64,000 nucleotides of DNA from Seiridium cupressi (taxonomy: Eukaryota > Ascomycota > Sordariomycetes > Amphisphaeriales > Sporocadaceae), in assembly GCA_036674765.1 (NCBI GenBank), contig JARVKI010000031.1, forward strand, positions 1 through 64,000. The letters run 5' to 3'. The notes beneath the pieces were generated by a model. That model worked only from the letters and a program-made list of their open reading frames with translations. It did no database searches and was not told the DNA's origin. Positions 12,037 through 22,295 of the stretch are shown piece after piece (positions within the stretch are counted from its first letter, which is position 1; the number at the start of each line of letters is the position of its first letter). Both the position numbers and the translations under genes were made by a program.

Positions 12037-13430
12037 ATGGTTGAGCTACTTGCCATCAACCCCAAGAGGGAAGCCGACAGGTTCTACCGCTACAAGATGC
12101 CCAGACTCCAGGTCAAGGTCGAAGGCAAGGGTAACGGTATCAAGACCGTTGTTGTCAACCTGAGCACTATCGCTCAGTCCCTTGCACGCCCTGGAGGCCA
12201 TGTCATCAAGTGGTTTGGACTTGACTTGGGTGCTCAGACCAACATGGATCCACCAGACGACCGTTGGATCATCAATGGCGCTCACGATGGTGAGACTCTG
12301 CAGAAGTCGCTCTTTGTCTTCATTGAGAAGTACGTCCTCTGTGATGACTGCGGCAATCCCGAGACCGACCTCACCATCAAGGATGACGTCGTTCGAAAGG
12401 ATTGCAAGGCCTGTGGTGCCCGCAGCAAGCCCCTGGTCCACTCCAACTTGATCAACTTCATTCTGAAGACTCAGACCAAGAAGGGGAAGAAGTCAAAGAC
12501 CACCAAGGCCGAGCGGCAGGCAGCCCGCAGAGCCAAGCAGCTTGGCCTCTCGAACGGTGACAAAGAGAATGGCAATGGAAGTGGTGGCGATGAAAACTCC
12601 GAGAATGGATCCAACGAGAATGGCGATGACGACATCCCGGCCGGTAGCGATGACGAGTTCACTCGCCAGATCACCGCGGCTGCCCAGGACATTGATGCGC
12701 CCAAGGAAGTCAAGGATGACGACTGGGCTGTCGACATGTCTGAGAAGGCTGTCAAGGCCCGTCAGAACCAACTTCCAACCGAGTTTCGCGAGAAGCTCGT
12801 GCTGGAGGGCGCTGACGAGGACGAGGATGGTGAAAGCAGTGGTCCCACTGTTTATGATGAACTGGGCAACTGGGTCCTGGAACAGGCCAACAAGCTGGGC
12901 ATTGACCAAGTTGACGACCTTGATATTTACAAGAAGGCTAAGGACCTAGGCATCGAGACCAAGCACAAGACTGTCATGGTCCTTGTCCAGGCTCTGTTCA
13001 ACGAGAACATCGTCGCCCAGATCCCCAAGCGTGCCGGTCTCTTGAAGCAGGTGAGATTATTGACCCCACGTCCATGCCCAACTTGCAGCTTTGTCTAACA
13101 TGTTCCCAGTTCCTCAAGGACCCTGAGAATCCCAACAAGATCTCGGAGCGTCACGAGAAGGCCCTTCTGGGTGGCATTGAGTGCCTGCTGGCCAAGGAGG
13201 GAAAGCAGAATCCTAAGCTGCTGTCCAGCGACGTTGTTTCGAACAAGGTCCTCTACCAGCTCTACGACAGGGACATGATTTCCGAGGAGTATGTCCGCAA
13301 GTGGGGCAGCAAGGCTAGCAAGAAGTACTGCGACCTCTCTACTTCCCGTGCCATTCGCAAGGCTGCCGAGCCTTTCATCAAGTGGCTCGATGAGGCTGAT
13401 GAGGAGGAGACTTCCGAGGAGGAGGATTAA
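12037..13430 (+). CDS. TIF5: Translation initiation factor eIF5
   Basis: GTPase-activating protein for eIF2 in the 43S pre-initiation complex, and a scaffold through its C-terminal HEAT/W2 domain. Two exons (12037-13050 and 13110-13430; GTGAGA donor) join to 444 residues. The N-terminal domain has RFYRYKMP at 15-22, in which Arg18 aligns with the catalytic Arg15 of yeast and human eIF5, then the block GKGNGIKTVVVNL. A four-cysteine zinc ribbon follows (Cys102, Cys105, Cys123, Cys126). A Lys-rich and acidic linker (about 145-235) leads to the W2 domain, which ends in WLDEADEEETSEEED, the usual acidic/aromatic tail. The start codon has a near-ideal context (gccaccATGG). Identity is certain. Confidence 0.97.
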
Positions 13431-14458
13431 TCGGACAGATCCCCATTGACGCTTTCCGCGCATCGGATTTTGGATACTTCGCTCAACTGTGGACTGATTG
13501 GTCGCACGATGTCGTTCTTTGCTCCTACTTCTGCATTTCACTCACTCACGAAAAGTTCTTTGCGATTGTAGCGCCTGGCTCTCAAAAGGTTCTCCTAGGG
13601 TTCGGAAAAAAGGAGAGTGGAAAAGGATTGTGCAAGGGTCGGCTACTTCAAAAGGCAAAGCCTAACTCCAGTTACGGACTGCACTGTTTATTGTATTCGT
13701 TGTATCTCCCCTAATTCAGATTGGCATTCCGCACTCATCTCAAACTACATTTGCCACCCACTGATCTGGTGACTTGCCTCACAGTTTAGCGATCCTTTGA
13801 ATTATAACGAATATTGCATTGTGTAAATGTAGTATAGGTATTCTTGTGCAACGTGTCATTGGGCGGTATTGTTCTACACAATTTCCTACAAAAGTGCACA
13901 CATCTTACGCAAGCTCTGGCTGCACACTATCTGTGATGCCAAACTTCTTGAACCCTCTCAAGTCTGAACAGGGATCGTTCTAGCACGGATGTTTACAGCG
14001 TGTGGTTTGACGTTGGGCGACTTCCCAACTTGCTTGCACCCCATAAACAAGAAAAAGGTAGTTGTTACGGCGGGCATCTTTCAATAGTATATCTATATCT
14101 AACTCATCGATCACCGCCGTCTTCTGATCCAGGAACATGCGATTGCATGACGCCTAATAATATCCTTTCCTGTCTCTAAGGCGCGGCCAGAGGACTATAC
14201 TGCTTCGTTGTATATATCTCTTCTGCGCTGACCAGGAAGAGTTCACCCGTAGCAGAGAAGATGAAGCGATGGCGCTTCCAACGGCTGTCTACTGCCTCTC
14301 ATCCCAAACAACAACCCATCGATACCTGCAAGAAGTATGTGGTCTCAAGCATGCCGAGTAGTCTGACGGCCGTAATCATTGCTCATATGTCATTCCTCAA
14401 TGGCCAAAACCCATGTGACCAAAGTGTTGCGGATATAAGATTTGGGCAATCTTGACCC
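13431..14458. other. Intergenic between convergent genes
   Basis: About 1 kb between the stop of eIF5 (+) and the end of the Asn-rich reading frame (-). It is moderately AT-rich, with no supportable gene, and presumably contains both 3' untranslated regions. Confidence 0.5.
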
Positions 14459-15085
14459 TTACCATGCCACGCTCTTATGAACCGTAACCTCATCAGCCTT
14501 GCCCTCTGCAGTGTCCCAGAATCCTCCCGTCGTGTTCGCCGCATCGGTATTCTGCCACCCACTATTGTTGTTGTTGGTGGTGTTGAAGGGGTTATTATTG
14601 TTGAAAGCCGAAGCCTCGCCCCAGTCATCGTTGCCAACTGGTACATTGCCGGCTGATGAAGGCGGCACCTGGACCGGGGAATTCTGTGGACCGTGGTTTG
14701 ACTGTGTTGAGCCGCCGAAGACATTGCCGCCAGATTGAGGCCAGGCGCCCGGCATGGATGCATTGGATCCGTTGGATTTGGGACTGCCGTGGTTGTCATT
14801 GCCGTTGTCAGCGCCGCCGCCGCCGTCGCCGCCCCAACCGCCCACGTTGCCGCTGGTAGAAGGAGGTTTGTTTGAAGGAGAAGCGTTGCCTGTGTTGACG
14901 TTGGCGCTCCATTCGTTGTTGTTCTGAAAGTTATCATTGTTGTTACCACCCCATTCGTTGTTGTTGTTGTTGTTCGTGTTACTGTTACCGTTGGCGCCCC
15001 ATTCATCATTGCCAGTGTTGTTGTTGTTTTGGTTGTCATTGGAGGCACCCCAGTCCTGATTCCCAACATTGTCGTTCGATGCTCC
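14459..15085 (-). other. Open continuation of the Asn/Gly/Trp-rich frame beyond an in-frame TAG
   Basis: Directly after the TAG at 15086-15088 the same frame stays open for 208 codons. It continues the preceding repeat style: units of the type NDEWGA / QDWGAS / NEWGGN separated by Asn runs, then a Gly-rich stretch and a normal-looking tail ending TVHKSVAW. The context around the TAG (VDA-stop-GAS) matches repeat units where Trp stands before Gly, so TGG to TAG is the simplest origin. I found no good phase-0 intron donor that would remove the TAG. The segment may be a C-terminal part lost by a nonsense change, or it may be reached by readthrough. Confidence 0.6.
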
Positions 15086-16840
15086 CTAAGCATCAACACC
15101 GCCAGCGTTGTTCTCTTGGTTATTATTAGTGTTGCCACCACCCCAATCAACTCCAGTATTGTTGTTGTTATTTGCATCGTCGCCTCCAACCCAGGCGTTG
15201 TTCCCGCCTTTACCCCATTCATCATCGTTCTTCTTGCTACCGGCCTTGCTACCATTTTGCTTCCTGCAGTTCTCTAAAACTTCGTCCAACCTCTGACTAT
15301 GTTCTGGACTCCAAACGTTTGCCGCCTCGTTTGCACCATCAACATTTTGATTGTTCGACTGGTCCTTGGAACCAGGGGCACCCTGAATGCCCCAAAGTCC
15401 ATTACTATCCGCCTTTCTTCTTGAGCCGCCACTGCCTGCTGCGGAGCCCTGTGGTGCGACAGGGGCAACATTGTTGTCTCTCTTGGCTGCTGCTCGAAGA
15501 GACGGGGACTCATTGTACATTGCACGATTGTCTTTGGGCTTGGGAGTCACAGGACCAGGAACCTGCACATTGTAATAACCTTGGAACCAGGGATTGCCAG
15601 GGCCGGGCCCCTGGGCAGTAGGCGGCGGGACAAAGCCTTGGGGCGGTGGAATGGGAACTTGCGACGGAGCAAATCCATGTATCCAGGGGTTTTGCGACGG
15701 GTGAGGAACACCAAGGGGCACATTCCCACCCCAGCGCCTTGGGTACAAGGCTCCGTAGGGATTTCCGTAGGCGCCGCCATGATAGACGCGCATAACACCA
15801 TGTTCGGCATCATAGAAAGCGTTAGGGCGTGGATCGTCGGCGCATTCGACCGAATGCTCAATCTGGAGAACTTGGGCGTTGACGGGCATGAGTAGTTCCG
15901 GTCGGCGTGGCGGCGGCTGCGAGAAAGGCTTCGACTTTCTATCCTTCTTGGATGTGGCCTGCTCTCCGACTTCCTCGTTCTGTTTGGATTGGTCCGCCTG
16001 AGCTGCCTCTTTCTTCTTTCCGCCATCTCCGCCCTTTTTCTTCTTCTGCTGGCCCTTGGCTTCGTCCTTGGCCGACTCGTCTGGCTCCTTGCCCTTGTTT
16101 TTGCCCTTGCTCTTGGGAGGCTCATCATCGGTATCCTCGGGCTCCTTGGATTCGTCTTCGGATGTCTCCGGTTGTTTCTTGTTACCGCCCTTGCCTTTCT
16201 TCTTGTTGTTATTGGACTTGGGATCCTGTTTGCTTTTGTCCTCGGAAGCGCTGGAGTCTACTGCAGTATCGGATTCGCCATCAAACTGATCTTTGGGCTC
16301 ATCGTTCTTCTTGTTCTTGTCCTTCTTTCCTTTGACTTTATCGTTGCCCTTAGGTTTCTCCTTGGTGGCCTTCTCCTTGGCTGCCTTATCCTTGGCCTTC
16401 TTTTCCTTATGTTTGGCGTGGATATCGGCATCCGACTCTGGCTCCGGCTCTGACGAGTTGGCGGCCTTGTCTGCCTGTTTATTTTTGTTCAGTGTCTGTC
16501 TGTGTGTTGTGCATTTCCCGCAAGGGCAGTCCGAATCAGGCTCCGAGTCTGAAGTCTGATCCGTTCCACCCGGTTCCTCCGCGTCACTGACCTCTTTCAC
16601 ATCTTCAGAAGAGCTTTCTGCAAATCGGACCTGCTTGTCCTTTTTGGCGCGTGCAATCTTGGCCACTCTCTTTCCTCGGGGGATCGAGAGAGCAACAGTG
16701 TCAGTGTCGGTTTCATCGTCGGTCTCCCATACCAAGTTCGCAATTACTCGTTGCGTCGAGCCCTTTTTGCGTCGAGTGTAGTTGGCGCCGACAACCCATT
16801 CGCAGAATGAGTTGGGCTGTTTGCTACGCATTTTTGTCAA
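15086..16840 (-). CDS. Low-complexity Lys/Glu- and Asn/Gly/Trp-rich protein of unknown function
   Basis: A 584-residue frame ending at TAG. I do not recognise a characterised family, though the layout looks like a conserved Pezizomycotina hypothetical protein. Residues 1-100 are ordered-looking (CEWVVGANYTRRKKG, then KRVAKIARAKKDKQVRF) and lead to a Cys motif CPCGKC at about 122-127. Residues 130-330 are alternating Lys- and Asp/Glu-rich, strongly charged and probably disordered. A Pro/Gly/Tyr-rich block follows (NAFYDAEHGVMRVYHGGAYG, then many PPP), then an Asn/Gly/Trp repeat region. The charged centre suggests a nuclear or RNA-associated protein, which is inference only. The reading frame continues open past the stop (see 14459-15085), so this gene may be truncated. 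A second ATG lies three codons downstream. Confidence 0.75.
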   Translation of the reverse strand: MTKMRSKQPNSFCEWVVGANYTRRKKGSTQRVIANLVWETDDETDTDTVALSIPRGKRVAKIARAKKDKQVRFAESSSEDVKEVSDAEEPGGTDQTSDSEPDSDCPCGKCTTHRQTLNKNKQADKAANSSEPEPESDADIHAKHKEKKAKDKAAKEKATKEKPKGNDKVKGKKDKNKKNDEPKDQFDGESDTAVDSSASEDKSKQDPKSNNNKKKGKGGNKKQPETSEDESKEPEDTDDEPPKSKGKNKGKEPDESAKDEAKGQQKKKKGGDGGKKKEAAQADQSKQNEEVGEQATSKKDRKSKPFSQPPPRRPELLMPVNAQVLQIEHSVECADDPRPNAFYDAEHGVMRVYHGGAYGNPYGALYPRRWGGNVPLGVPHPSQNPWIHGFAPSQVPIPPPQGFVPPPTAQGPGPGNPWFQGYYNVQVPGPVTPKPKDNRAMYNESPSLRAAAKRDNNVAPVAPQGSAAGSGGSRRKADSNGLWGIQGAPGSKDQSNNQNVDGANEAANVWSPEHSQRLDEVLENCRKQNGSKAGSKKNDDEWGKGGNNAWVGGDDANNNNNTGVDWGGGNTNNNQENNAGGVDA

Positions 16841-17352
16841 GGGTGTCAGGGTGGTGGATGTTGGCGATGGCTGATAGTGTTTGGTTCGTGATGAGAATCA
16901 AAGCATGTGTGCCTTGGTGAAGCCAGTTGCACACACGCGAGCAGGAACAGGCGGCTCTCCAAATGTAGTGATGTTTCCAAATGAAGGAATATTGGGGTTG
17001 ATTGATCCAAAGGGGTCTACAAAAGAGGACGGAGGTGGAGTGGAGGACAACCAGATTGTTGGCTTTGGTAACCTTGGGATTTGCTAGGTGATTTGTTAGG
17101 TGAGCTGAACCGTACAGTCCCAGGGCAACACCGCAACACGGCAACATGGAAACATGGCAGGGCAAGAACGTTGGGCACACGCTTGAAGCACAATGCCTGC
17201 CATATGAACTATCAAAACCCCTAGACCATCAAAATTACTGTCCATCGCTCACCTTTGGGTGTACCTTGCGTCAACCGAGCTGCGTCGCTTGGCTGGGTTC
17301 TGACACTGTCGTGTTGCGCTTCTCACCACGACCTGACATTGTTGCTCGACTG
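16841..17352. promoter_or_regulatory. Promoter region of the Asn-rich gene
   Basis: About 510 bp between the start of the Asn-rich protein and the 3' end of the dephospho-CoA kinase, both on the minus strand. No gene is seen. It must hold the promoter of the former and the 3' end of the latter. Confidence 0.45.
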
Positions 17353-18177
17353 CTATAGTTTTGCCTTCTCTCTCAACTCTAGCTCTCGCCATGCCTTGTT
17401 GATCTGCACATTTCGCCAGAATGTCCACGCGCCCGACACAAGGGCCAACGGTGGGTAGAGGAGAAGCAACCAACTCCACCACCCGGGACTGCTCTTCTGT
17501 ATCTTGTGAATCGCATTCTCGATGTCAGTTTTCAGCTCGGCCTTGGATCCGTCATTCCAGATGACAACACCCTTGCCATCGCCTCTTGCCTCGCATCGTC
17601 TTGCCTTGAGTCGTACATCGGTCTGGCTCAGCACGCGGTTCTGCGCATCTTCTCTGCTGAGATGCGAGTCTCGCTCCATGAGCCTCTTCATCTGCACCTC
17701 TGGATCCCTGACAGCGACCACCAGGACGACTCCGCACATCCTATCCAGGGCGCTCTCGAACAGCAGAGGTATATCAAGTATCACCGCCCAGTGGCCTGTG
17801 ACGTAGTACCACACCACTGACTTGAACATCTCCTTTCGCACTGCAGGATGCACGATGCCATTGAGGACACCGCGATCCTTTTTCCGCTCCTCCGTGGTTC
17901 CGAAAACCCGTTTGCCCAATGCTGGTCGGTTCAGTGGCCTGCCTTTACCATTGATACCATGCTCCGGCATAGACTCGGACGGCTCAATGAGCAAATCCGG
18001 CGTGGTAGAGCCAAAGTGCTTTACAATGGCATTGTAGCCAGCCGTCCCTGGCTCAACTACCTTTCGTGCTAATAGGTCTGCATCAATGATGGGAAGATTG
18101 TGAGGAGATGACGAGAGAACCGATGATACAGTGGACTTTCCGGTCGCTATGGACCCTGTCAGGCCGATAAGCAGCAT
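17353..18177 (-). CDS. CAB5: Dephospho-CoA kinase (CoaE/Cab5 type)
   Basis: Catalyses the last step of coenzyme A synthesis: ATP-dependent phosphorylation of the 3'-OH of dephospho-CoA. The single exon is 274 residues from the preferred ATG at 18177, because the family begins directly with the P-loop strand (here MLLIGLTGSIATGKST, Lys14 in Walker A). An upstream in-frame ATG at 18240 would add 21 residues. Further family marks are the DADLLAR block, the GVLNGIVHPAVR segment, DIPLLFES and the lid region with LMERDSHLSREDAQNR. The C-terminus has a hydrophobic segment (about 233-256: WWSWLLLLYPPLALVSGAW) that can anchor the enzyme in a membrane, as known for several fungal and animal monofunctional kinases. 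The assignment is secure. Confidence 0.94.
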   Translation of the reverse strand: MLLIGLTGSIATGKSTVSSVLSSSPHNLPIIDADLLARKVVEPGTAGYNAIVKHFGSTTPDLLIEPSESMPEHGINGKGRPLNRPALGKRVFGTTEERKKDRGVLNGIVHPAVRKEMFKSVVWYYVTGHWAVILDIPLLFESALDRMCGVVLVVAVRDPEVQMKRLMERDSHLSREDAQNRVLSQTDVRLKARRCEARGDGKGVVIWNDGSKAELKTDIENAIHKIQKSSPGWWSWLLLLYPPLALVSGAWTFWRNVQINKAWRELELREKAKL

Positions 18178-18673
18178 TGTGTCCTGATGTTGAACGAGAC
18201 GTCCTGTGATGAGAGAGGTCGGTTTAACGGCATGTGACAAATGGCGGGCGGTCTTTTGCCGAGTGACGTCGGCGTTGTGAACCCGAGTTCACCAACACCC
18301 CAGATTACATTAGCCGCATGCTATGCGATAAGCTCGGTAGCTGGTAGATAAAGCAGCTGCAGCCGCCCGCAAAGTGGACCAGCATTGTTGGTGTACTGGA
18401 AAATCCAACTCTAGCAAAGTCGTGAGATTTGTCCCTCGAATAGCTCAATTGATGCAAAAGGCACCACTACCGATATAATACCCACACAGATGAACATTGT
18501 CTTTCCAGCCAACAGTCGAGCCGTGTTTGGCTCAAATATCATACAACTCAACCAATAAAAAGCCGCGAAACGCTTGGTCACATCGAGGGAGTACTAGAAT
18601 TACAGGCAAATCGCCAGTCATGTTTCTTTTATTGGTTCTTATTTGGTTGATACACAAGCGTGTCGCTATCCCT
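18178..18673. promoter_or_regulatory. Promoter region of dephospho-CoA kinase
   Basis: About 500 bp between two minus-strand genes. No gene is visible. It contains the presumed CAB5 promoter and the 3' flank of the VPS9-domain gene. Confidence 0.45.
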
Positions 18674-20981
18674 CTATGACTCTCTGAAAGCACCAATATC
18701 TTTAAGAGCACCCGCTAACCTCCTGTAATCACGGAGAAGTTCGAGAACTTCGCCCAGCTTCAGATCCGCTGGATTTTGCAATTCGATAAATCTCTTATTT
18801 GGTGGTTTGATTTGCGGAATCTTGGTTTCCTTTGGCGGTAAAGATGCCGCGATGTCGGGGAAGGCCTGTGAACAAGACATGGTTAGGAATTGAAATCTGA
18901 TGGCTGGCAGGACGTGCTCTTCAACCAGTGTAACGTTGGTGTGCATTGTACTACAACTGAATCATAGAAGAGATGGGATAAGACGAAAGACTTACAGCAC
19001 CTAAATCGCCCCCATCCACAGGCTTATCCGCAGTGTCCTTCGCCGGCGGGGCTGGGGCCGGCGACGTAACTGAACGACCGAAAGGACGTATCATTCCGGA
19101 GAATTTATTGATTGGATTTAGGGAGTTCCCCAAATTCCGCGCTTGCTCGACCAGGCTGGGGTTCATCGCTGATGACGAACCCAGTGGAGTGGCTACAGCG
19201 GTGGGCTTCTCCTTGTTCTCCTCGTCAGCAAAGACAACCTTTTTCGAGCTGCTCGCACTACGAGCACTTCGAGTGCTATCCGTGCTTCGGTCCCTAGAGG
19301 CTGCTGATGCTTTTCTCCCCCCAACGACACTGAGCATCCTATCCTCCCTGCTAACGGCTGGCCCACCATCTTCGTCAGCTCTTCGGACTGAGTTTGGAGC
19401 ATGTACAGAGGCACCATCATCATCAGGGGGTGGTGTCCCGATCAGTTTCCTGGCATCTTCGAGAGTCTTCGGCACCACAAGCTCTTTTCCATGCGAGGAG
19501 TCATCCCGAAGTTTCCCCAGCCAGAAGTTGTAGCTGTCTCCTAGACTGTTGGTGATGTTCTTGATGCCTTGGTCTGCAGTGTCGAAGAACGAGTCCCTAG
19601 CGTTCTCGATGGCCTGCGCTGGCGTCTGTATCAGATTACTAAGCCGACGACGCTGGTTGAGGTTCTTGTTGGTAGTGGGCGATGGCGGGGCTTTTAGGCC
19701 TGTCGCGTTTGTTGGAGTGACAATGGCAGGCGTCGAAGCGGCTGCTGAAAGACCAGCGGTATATGCCGGAGGAAAAGTCTCGGTTTTTGGTGTACCAGGA
19801 GTACTTCCGATCTTGGAGGGTCCAGAGAGCGCCTCGCTGGCTCTCAAACTGGCCAGGTCCACGGTCTCGAGAAAGTTTATGGCTGCTTCCAAGTTGGTGA
19901 GACAGTAAGATGTTTCGCCCTCAAGCTTTTCCTCCCAGCGGAACCTTTCGATAAATTTGAAGTCACTGACGACGTTGAGCTTCTCGGGCGACATAGTGAT
20001 CAAGGTGTAGATAAGCATGGGCATGATTTCGTCGGCTGATGAGGAGGGATGGAAGTGTGACAATGTGTCAACTATGCTCTTGTGGGCAGCCTTGAGGTGA
20101 TTCAGTTTGCCCAGTGGATACCTCTTCTCGTTCATCACAATCAAGTCTTTCCGCGCTTGCTCTAGGGACTGGGAGATTTCTTCTTGCTTCTTGGCTGCTG
20201 CTGCAATGCTGTCTTCGGGTAGCTGGCCAATATCAACCCCGAGATCCGTTGGTCCAATCCCAACCAGAGCTAGGGCAGCAGTCTTGGACCTAAGTTTATC
20301 GTCTTGGGCCTCATCCTGGGTAGTCCTGTGACGATATATCCGATCGTATATTCCCTCACAAAGCCGCCTTTCGACAGCTTCTTCTAAAAGTCCTTTCTTT
20401 TGCTCCAGTGCTTTCCTGGCCTTTTTCCTCTTGGCCAGCTCGTCCGCTGTGAGCATCTGCTGCTCGGGTTCGGGGGTCAACGAGCCCCTTGCTTTCTCTT
20501 TATTTCCCAGAGAGGCAGCTTTGGCCCTAAGAATACTGGCTGCCGACGGTCTCGTTGTGGCTGACGGGCGCGATGAATCGTTGCGATTCTGTATTGTAGA
20601 TAAACTGTCTATGTGTGTTTGTATATGCTGAGCGGCAGTACTGTAGAAATCCTGGAAACGACTGGCGATGCTGTCGATATTGGGAGGTGCAGAGTGGACT
20701 TTTGCGGAAAGAGAATCGATGAAATTGTCTATCTTGCTGACCAGTTCTATGGGTATGTCGTCCATATCGACCGAGGCCCGCGGGGGCTCGATATGATCGT
20801 CTGTGTCGGGGGTCTCGAACGCATCCCGCTCTGACCGTGCTGCCGGTTTCGTGCTTCCATTTTGGAAGGTGTGCGCCCTTTGCGAGCGTGTCAGGGGTTC
20901 CGGTGTTTGTTGGGATTCGTTCCGGGTGAAGGACCTGGAAGTGCGAAGCCCAGGTTTGGGATCTGAAGCTCGAGACGCCAT
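18674..20981 (-). CDS. VPS9-domain Rab5-family guanine nucleotide exchange factor
   Basis: Predicted activator of Rab5/Vps21-type GTPases in endosomal transport. Exon 1 (18996-20981) and exon 2 (18674-18865) are joined across a 130-nt intron (GTAAGT donor, CCTAACC branch, CACAG acceptor), and the phases close to 725 residues. Residues 1-170 are Ser/Thr/Pro-rich with a short helical segment. A Lys-rich coiled region (180-210) leads into the VPS9 domain at about 200-375. Asp317 (ADEIMPMLIY) and Tyr359 (SYCLTNLEAA) match the catalytic Asp and Tyr pair known from Rabex-5/Vps9. The 400-650 region is disordered. The last exon adds a conserved-looking block, GEVLELLRDYRRLAGAL. The architecture lacks a recognisable CUE domain, so it is not a direct Vps9 copy; the Muk1-like class is possible. 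Confidence 0.88.
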
Positions 20982-22295
20982 GAAGTCGGCGCTGGCAATG
21001 TGAGTTAGCCCTGAGCCCGGAATCTCTGGAGGGGAAGAGAAATAGGCTACTTGGTCGAGTAAAGTAGCTGATTCACCATGGAGTGACGCGTAGAGGTGTA
21101 TGACGAAGTATTTCAGTACCTTATGGGATATGAGTTAACAAACGAGTGTGGGAGATGCTGGCTTCTCTGGCGTTGCGTCTATAGCATGCCACCGGTTGAG
21201 TTGATTGGATGAGTTGTGATTTCTTCACGACTAACAATCGTACTGTGCTCGTATCTGGGGGTCACTCCTTTTCAATGGAATGGCATGGAGGTATCCTGAA
21301 ATCCAGACAGACCTTCGACACAGATATGCCTCCAGGAACTCTAGGAGCGTGAGCGTCGTGATGGATCGACTTGTAACAGGCGATGGAAGTTGAGACGTAA
21401 GTGCTGTTATCGGCGTCACGATAAGGCCGCTGCTGCGTCAGGGTGGAGAATATACAAGGCGTCAGACCTGGGCCGGTCGATTAACAGCTCTCGGATCGTT
21501 CAACTCGGGATCCGGAACAGGAGAGAACCCGGATGGTCAGGATTCCAACTTTTGAGTTCGCCGCTTCTCGAAAATAATGTACGACAATCCAGACACAACA
21601 CTTCTGTTACCTCAGGAGGCAGAATAAGACACTTGTCTGCTGAGCATCCTTGGAGCCTGTCGAGGAAGCAGCTGCCTCAACAGGCGTGGCGATGCCTCAA
21701 CTTCACCTACTTTTCCCCCGCGTTTAGTGGCCGTCCTCGACCTGCAGGCGGCTGCGAGTTGTGCATGTACAATGTAGTCGAGGTTTGGACACCTGGAAGC
21801 CGCAACTTGGTGAATTGGAACCGCCTTGGGGGTTTTTCTCTCGGAGAAAGAGGTCAGACTGACGGAATAGAAGCACCAGACCAGGGCGATCAAGAAATCG
21901 AAGATCAGGACATATTCTAGGGCAACAGAGCCATGCAATGCGAACCACATACTGCGATGTTGTCCACGGGCAATTGGCTCTAGATCCATGTAGCTGCTTT
22001 GGTGTGTCCGATTTGCAACGACGCTAGATCACCAGCAGACGGCTGCAGGGGTTAGCTAGCACATGCCGCTTGTTGACCGTATCGGAACAATTCATCCACT
22101 GGACAATGCTGTCATAGGCGCTCCCAGGGTGGCACGCGATACCATTGTGGGTACCCTCGTAGGCCGTCGCTCTACTGTATCATCCATCAACACTCGAACA
22201 ACCCGACTCTTCAACCTTATCATCGTCTTCTCCTCGATCCACCTCGAGAGGTTTTGTCCACTTCCATCTATCCGCTCTCCCAAACACATCCTACA
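20982..22295. promoter_or_regulatory. Divergent region VPS9-domain gene / ATG15
   Basis: About 1.3 kb between divergent genes. Open frames here are short or antisense to each other and have no family features. It is regarded as two promoters and leaders. Confidence 0.45.

Noticed and set aside
18674..18946. Separate 90-residue gene (MHTNVTL...) downstream of the VPS9-domain gene
   Set aside because: A GTAAGT donor and CACAG acceptor join its C-terminal 63 codons in phase to the VPS9-domain protein; the upstream residues are intron.
21390..21920. 176-codon plus-strand frame between the VPS9-domain gene and ATG15
   Set aside because: It is opposed by overlapping minus-strand frames, has no domain and lies in a divergent promoter region.
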